Origin: Atherix ibis
Lineage: Eukaryota > Arthropoda > Insecta > Diptera > Athericidae
Assembly (NCBI GenBank): GCA_958298945.1
Contig: OY282610.1
Coordinates: 66,585,088-66,649,087 of the forward strand
Reading direction: 5' to 3'
DNA: 64,000 nucleotides
Shown here: positions 61,471-64,000 of the stretch, piece by piece
How the letters are laid out: each line of letters opens with the position of its first letter
How positions within the stretch are numbered: the stretch's first letter is position 1
The notes under the pieces: model-generated
The model's input: only the letters and a program-made list of their open reading frames with translations
Databases searched by the model: none
What the model was told of the DNA's origin: nothing
Translations under genes and position numbers: made by a program

Positions 61471-62385
61471 TTATGTTAGTATGTTACTTTTAGATAGCCA
61501 CTTATTCCGAAAAATTGTTTTGTTATGGAAAAAAATACATGGTATTGATGGGTGTTAAAAAGGAGGGGAAGGTATTAAAATTTGTATAAAAAAATAAAAA
61601 TGTTTGAACGTGAAATTCTAAACGAGTAAGGCTAATCCCTACCATAATCAGAGAGCATTATTCTGTTATGTATGGTTGTCGCTAGCTTTATGCGTAGATT
61701 GAAGGGGATTCGAAGTTGTAGCAGCGATATGCTCCCATATCCAGCATAACCTGAAAAAAATATCAGAACATATAGGGGACAATGGAGACACCCGAATGTG
61801 TTAAGTTCTCCATAGGAGGGGAAGAACAAGAAAACAGAAATAATGGTGAAAACTAAAAAAAATATTAAAAAACAATTTTAAACAAAACATTTTGGCAAAG
61901 GTGAAGGAATAGGAATTGAGAGGGAAGGTATAAAAATTGGGAAGTTTAAAATTTGTCATAAAAAAATATATATAAAAACAAACAAAAATTTGAAAAATAT
62001 ATTTAATAGCCCACGAACTCAAGGACAAGTAAAAGAGTGATAAAACCAACCATCGACGTTGGGGGAAGAGACTTAGATGGTCTTTCTCTCTCTTGCCTTT
62101 CCCCAAAACTCTATGGCACTTTGCGACCACATAATTTAGGAGTGCCCCGTTTTGTAACTAGACAATGTTATATTATAATATAAGGTAGAATGTTGAACCG
62201 GATAATTTGACTTCATTGTAATTATTTCTTTAGATCACTTAAATCTAGTAACAATAAATTTTATTATTAAAATTCCATCTTAAAATAAAAGCTATATTTT
62301 TCTATACTACTTGTTATTTAATTTAATTTATTTTCAAATTATTTTTTTTATTTTAATTTACTCTTATTTAATTAATAATTAACAT
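61471..62385. other. Intergenic, nothing recognised
   Basis: Mixed AT-rich DNA with short open frames on both strands and no known domain. Confidence 0.4.
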
Positions 62386-62388
62386 TAC

Positions 62389-62635
62389 CCTTGAAGGATT
62401 TGTAAATTTCCCCGAACATTGTCAATACACGATTTTTTTTTGTCCAAACGATACAGAAACATTCAAAATGCGTAAATTGCTGAAAACTGCATCGATTTTG
62501 ACCGAAATTTACGGAAAACACGATTTCTTAAAAAATGCAGTAAAATTGAAAATTTTCAATCCTTTGGTGGACCCTTGACGGATTTGTAAATTTCCCCGAA
62601 AATTCAACTTTTGTCAATCCACGATTTTTTTTCTC
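62389..62635 (+). repeat. Direct repeat pair
   Basis: CCCTTGA.GGATTTGTAAATTTCCCCGAA ... GTCAAT.CACGATTTTTT occurs at 62389-62440 and 62571-62632, about 180 bp apart. Confidence 0.8.
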
Positions 62636-62783
62636 TCATTGCATGAGTTTTAATTTAATTCGATTTTAAAGCAGGTACTCGTAAGTAATTTTTACTTCTA
62701 TTCTTTCATTTGCATTTTTATTTCTTTGTTCAAATAAATTCGCATTATTGAATATGTCAATTAAATAGTTTAAGTGACATTTA

Positions 62784-63280
62784 TTGACTCATCGGCTGAT
62801 CCCAGATGTCACCAAATGGGTCACTCGCCTGCACGGGGAAGTCGGGTATTACATCACCCAACTCTTGACTGGGCATGGATGCTTTCGGGCATACTTGCAC
62901 AGATTCAAGAGAACTGACTTTCCAAACTGTCATCATTGCCGCGATGTGATCGAAGATGCAGAACACGTGTTCTTCCAATGCCCCTTCTACGAGGGGACAC
63001 GGGCAGAACTGGAGAAAAATCTGGACCGTTCCATCAGTCCAGAAAACATAGTCGAGTGCATGCTGTAATATCAAATAAGAACGCCCCGGCGAAGTAGTAT
63101 TTACAAAGAGTACCGTCGGGGAACCAACGTTCCGGGAGCAAGGGTAGAGGTAATGGTTAGATTTTAGCAAGGTAAAAATCCCGCATAACTCGTCTGGCAG
63201 GTAGAAGGTCTCCCAGGCAGGTACCTTTTGAAAGTTTCTTCCTGTACCACATTAATATAAACTTAAAAAAAAAAAAAAAG
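62784..63280 (+). mobile_element. R1-type LINE, 3' end with poly-A tail
   Basis: Frame 62784-63068 encodes the C-terminal region after RT: VTRLHGEVGYYITQLLTGHG, FRAYLHRF, then the zinc-knuckle-like CHHC...EHVFFQCP. The following 3' UTR ends in a 15-A run at 63265-63279. Strongly 5'-truncated. Copia-like coding sequence begins right after the A run, so this LINE probably inserted into that copia element. Confidence 0.85.
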
Positions 63281-64000
63281 TTCGCAGACCTTACTGGTTT
63301 CTCTTCGTACCCTTGTGGCTGTCTCATGGATAGTGTTTCTTTAAGGTCTCCAGACAGAAAAGCTGTTGATACGTCGAATTGCATCAAATGCATCTTCTCA
63401 CTTGGTTCGATGCTGAGTCTCGATCAAATTGTTCCTATCTTCACCACTGGACTGAAAGTTTTGCTGTAATCAATGCCGTTACTGAACCCCTTGACGACTT
63501 GCCGATATTGCCATCTTGAATCGGAAGATTTTTCTTGAATCGGAAGACCCATTTCCGTGGAATTGCTCATACACCTGCTGGGAGATCTATCCAAATGCAG
63601 ATTTGCTTTTCTTTCGAAGAGGGGATTTCATGATCCATGACTTTTTTCCACTCGGCTAAGCCCTTCGAAGATGTCACAATCTTCCATCTCTTGGTTTGCA
63701 AACTCCTCTACTGTCGCGGCTTAATCTCCAAGATGTTTGGGCTTGTTTATGATGAATCGATTTTCCCGAAAGTTGATCCGAGACTTTCCTTTGGTGTCGG
63801 TCAATGATTCATCTTCTTCTTCTTTGATCTGTAGCTGATTATCGTCTCCGTCTCCTTCTGTAATCTTTTATTTCCATTCCTGTCTAGGGCTGCTAAAATA
63901 GAAAATAATTTCTTCGAAATTTCCAGAATATACTAAACATTGGTAAAAATCATCTTTAGTGTGATATCTTTTGTGAAAAATAAAATTTCAATAGTTCCTT
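63281..64000 (-). mobile_element. Second copia-type element, reverse transcriptase part (truncated by window)
   Basis: On the minus strand 63393 to about 63290 encodes MHLMQFDVSTAFLSGDLKET and QPQGYEEK, the RT motif around the first catalytic region. Further upstream (63420-63560) are pieces equivalent to the SNGIDYSKTFSPVV region, in shifted frames. Distinct from the copia at 14744 in sequence. Broken by frameshifts; it runs off the window. Confidence 0.8.

Overview
This is a eukaryotic nuclear window, almost certainly from an insect and probably a fly. It carries two spliced host genes with insect-like protein sequences. About half of the remaining DNA can be assigned to mobile elements (mariner, Tc1, copia, jockey/R1-type LINEs, tRNA-type SINEs, TIR elements). 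A nuclear copy of insect mitochondrial ND5 is also present. The background is strongly AT-rich, introns are short, and there is no operon structure, CRISPR array or bacterial gene.

Host genes. Positions 1-5229 (+) hold the last ten exons of the inositol 1,4,5-trisphosphate receptor: RIH-associated region, six membrane segments, GGGIGD selectivity filter, C-terminal zinc-binding linker and coiled coil. Positions 34222-36359 (+) hold eight exons of a gamma-glutamyltransferase. These include the membrane anchor, the catalytic Thr motif TSTIN, the NEMDDF motif and the GAAGGS oxyanion loop; the start codon lies upstream in an exon I could not identify. About 0.9 kb directly upstream of the first visible GGT exon is a diverged duplicate of 30330-31200.

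Mobile elements. Five copies of one irritans-type mariner (family A) lie at 21649, 31239, 37745, 44105 and 60156, with two copies of a second irritans-type family (B) at 28490 and 49969. Three further mariner lineages are present (C 9251; D 19710 and 42987; E 40737), plus a Tc1 element (45860-47590). All are broken, but several are close to full length. A copia element (14744-18526, -) is nearly complete apart from its 5' end. LINE fragments lie at 7505, 11770, 39310, 51660-52560 and 62780. Three copies of an unclassified ~1.46-1.5 kb TIR element, two of them with perfect 8-bp target duplications, lie at 25676, 39930 and 55073.

Nesting gives a relative chronology. Mariner E sits inside the third TIR-element copy. 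A 138-bp SINE-like unit with a ~23-bp target duplication sits inside the Tc1 element. A TIR element is inserted in an older foldback-like element. An ND5 fragment lies between the inverted ends of another foldback element (27246-27989). Family-A mariners split into two groups with different shared null mutations: three share CAA->TAA and two share ATG->ATA. This points to defective lineages mobilised in trans.

No complete, functional undescribed system was found. The most unusual items are the ND5 copy inside a TIR element, a decayed parvovirus-VP1-type phospholipase A2 domain at 11205-11390, a heat-shock-element/TATA promoter-like block at 53190-53310, and several snap-back palindromes at retroelement ends.
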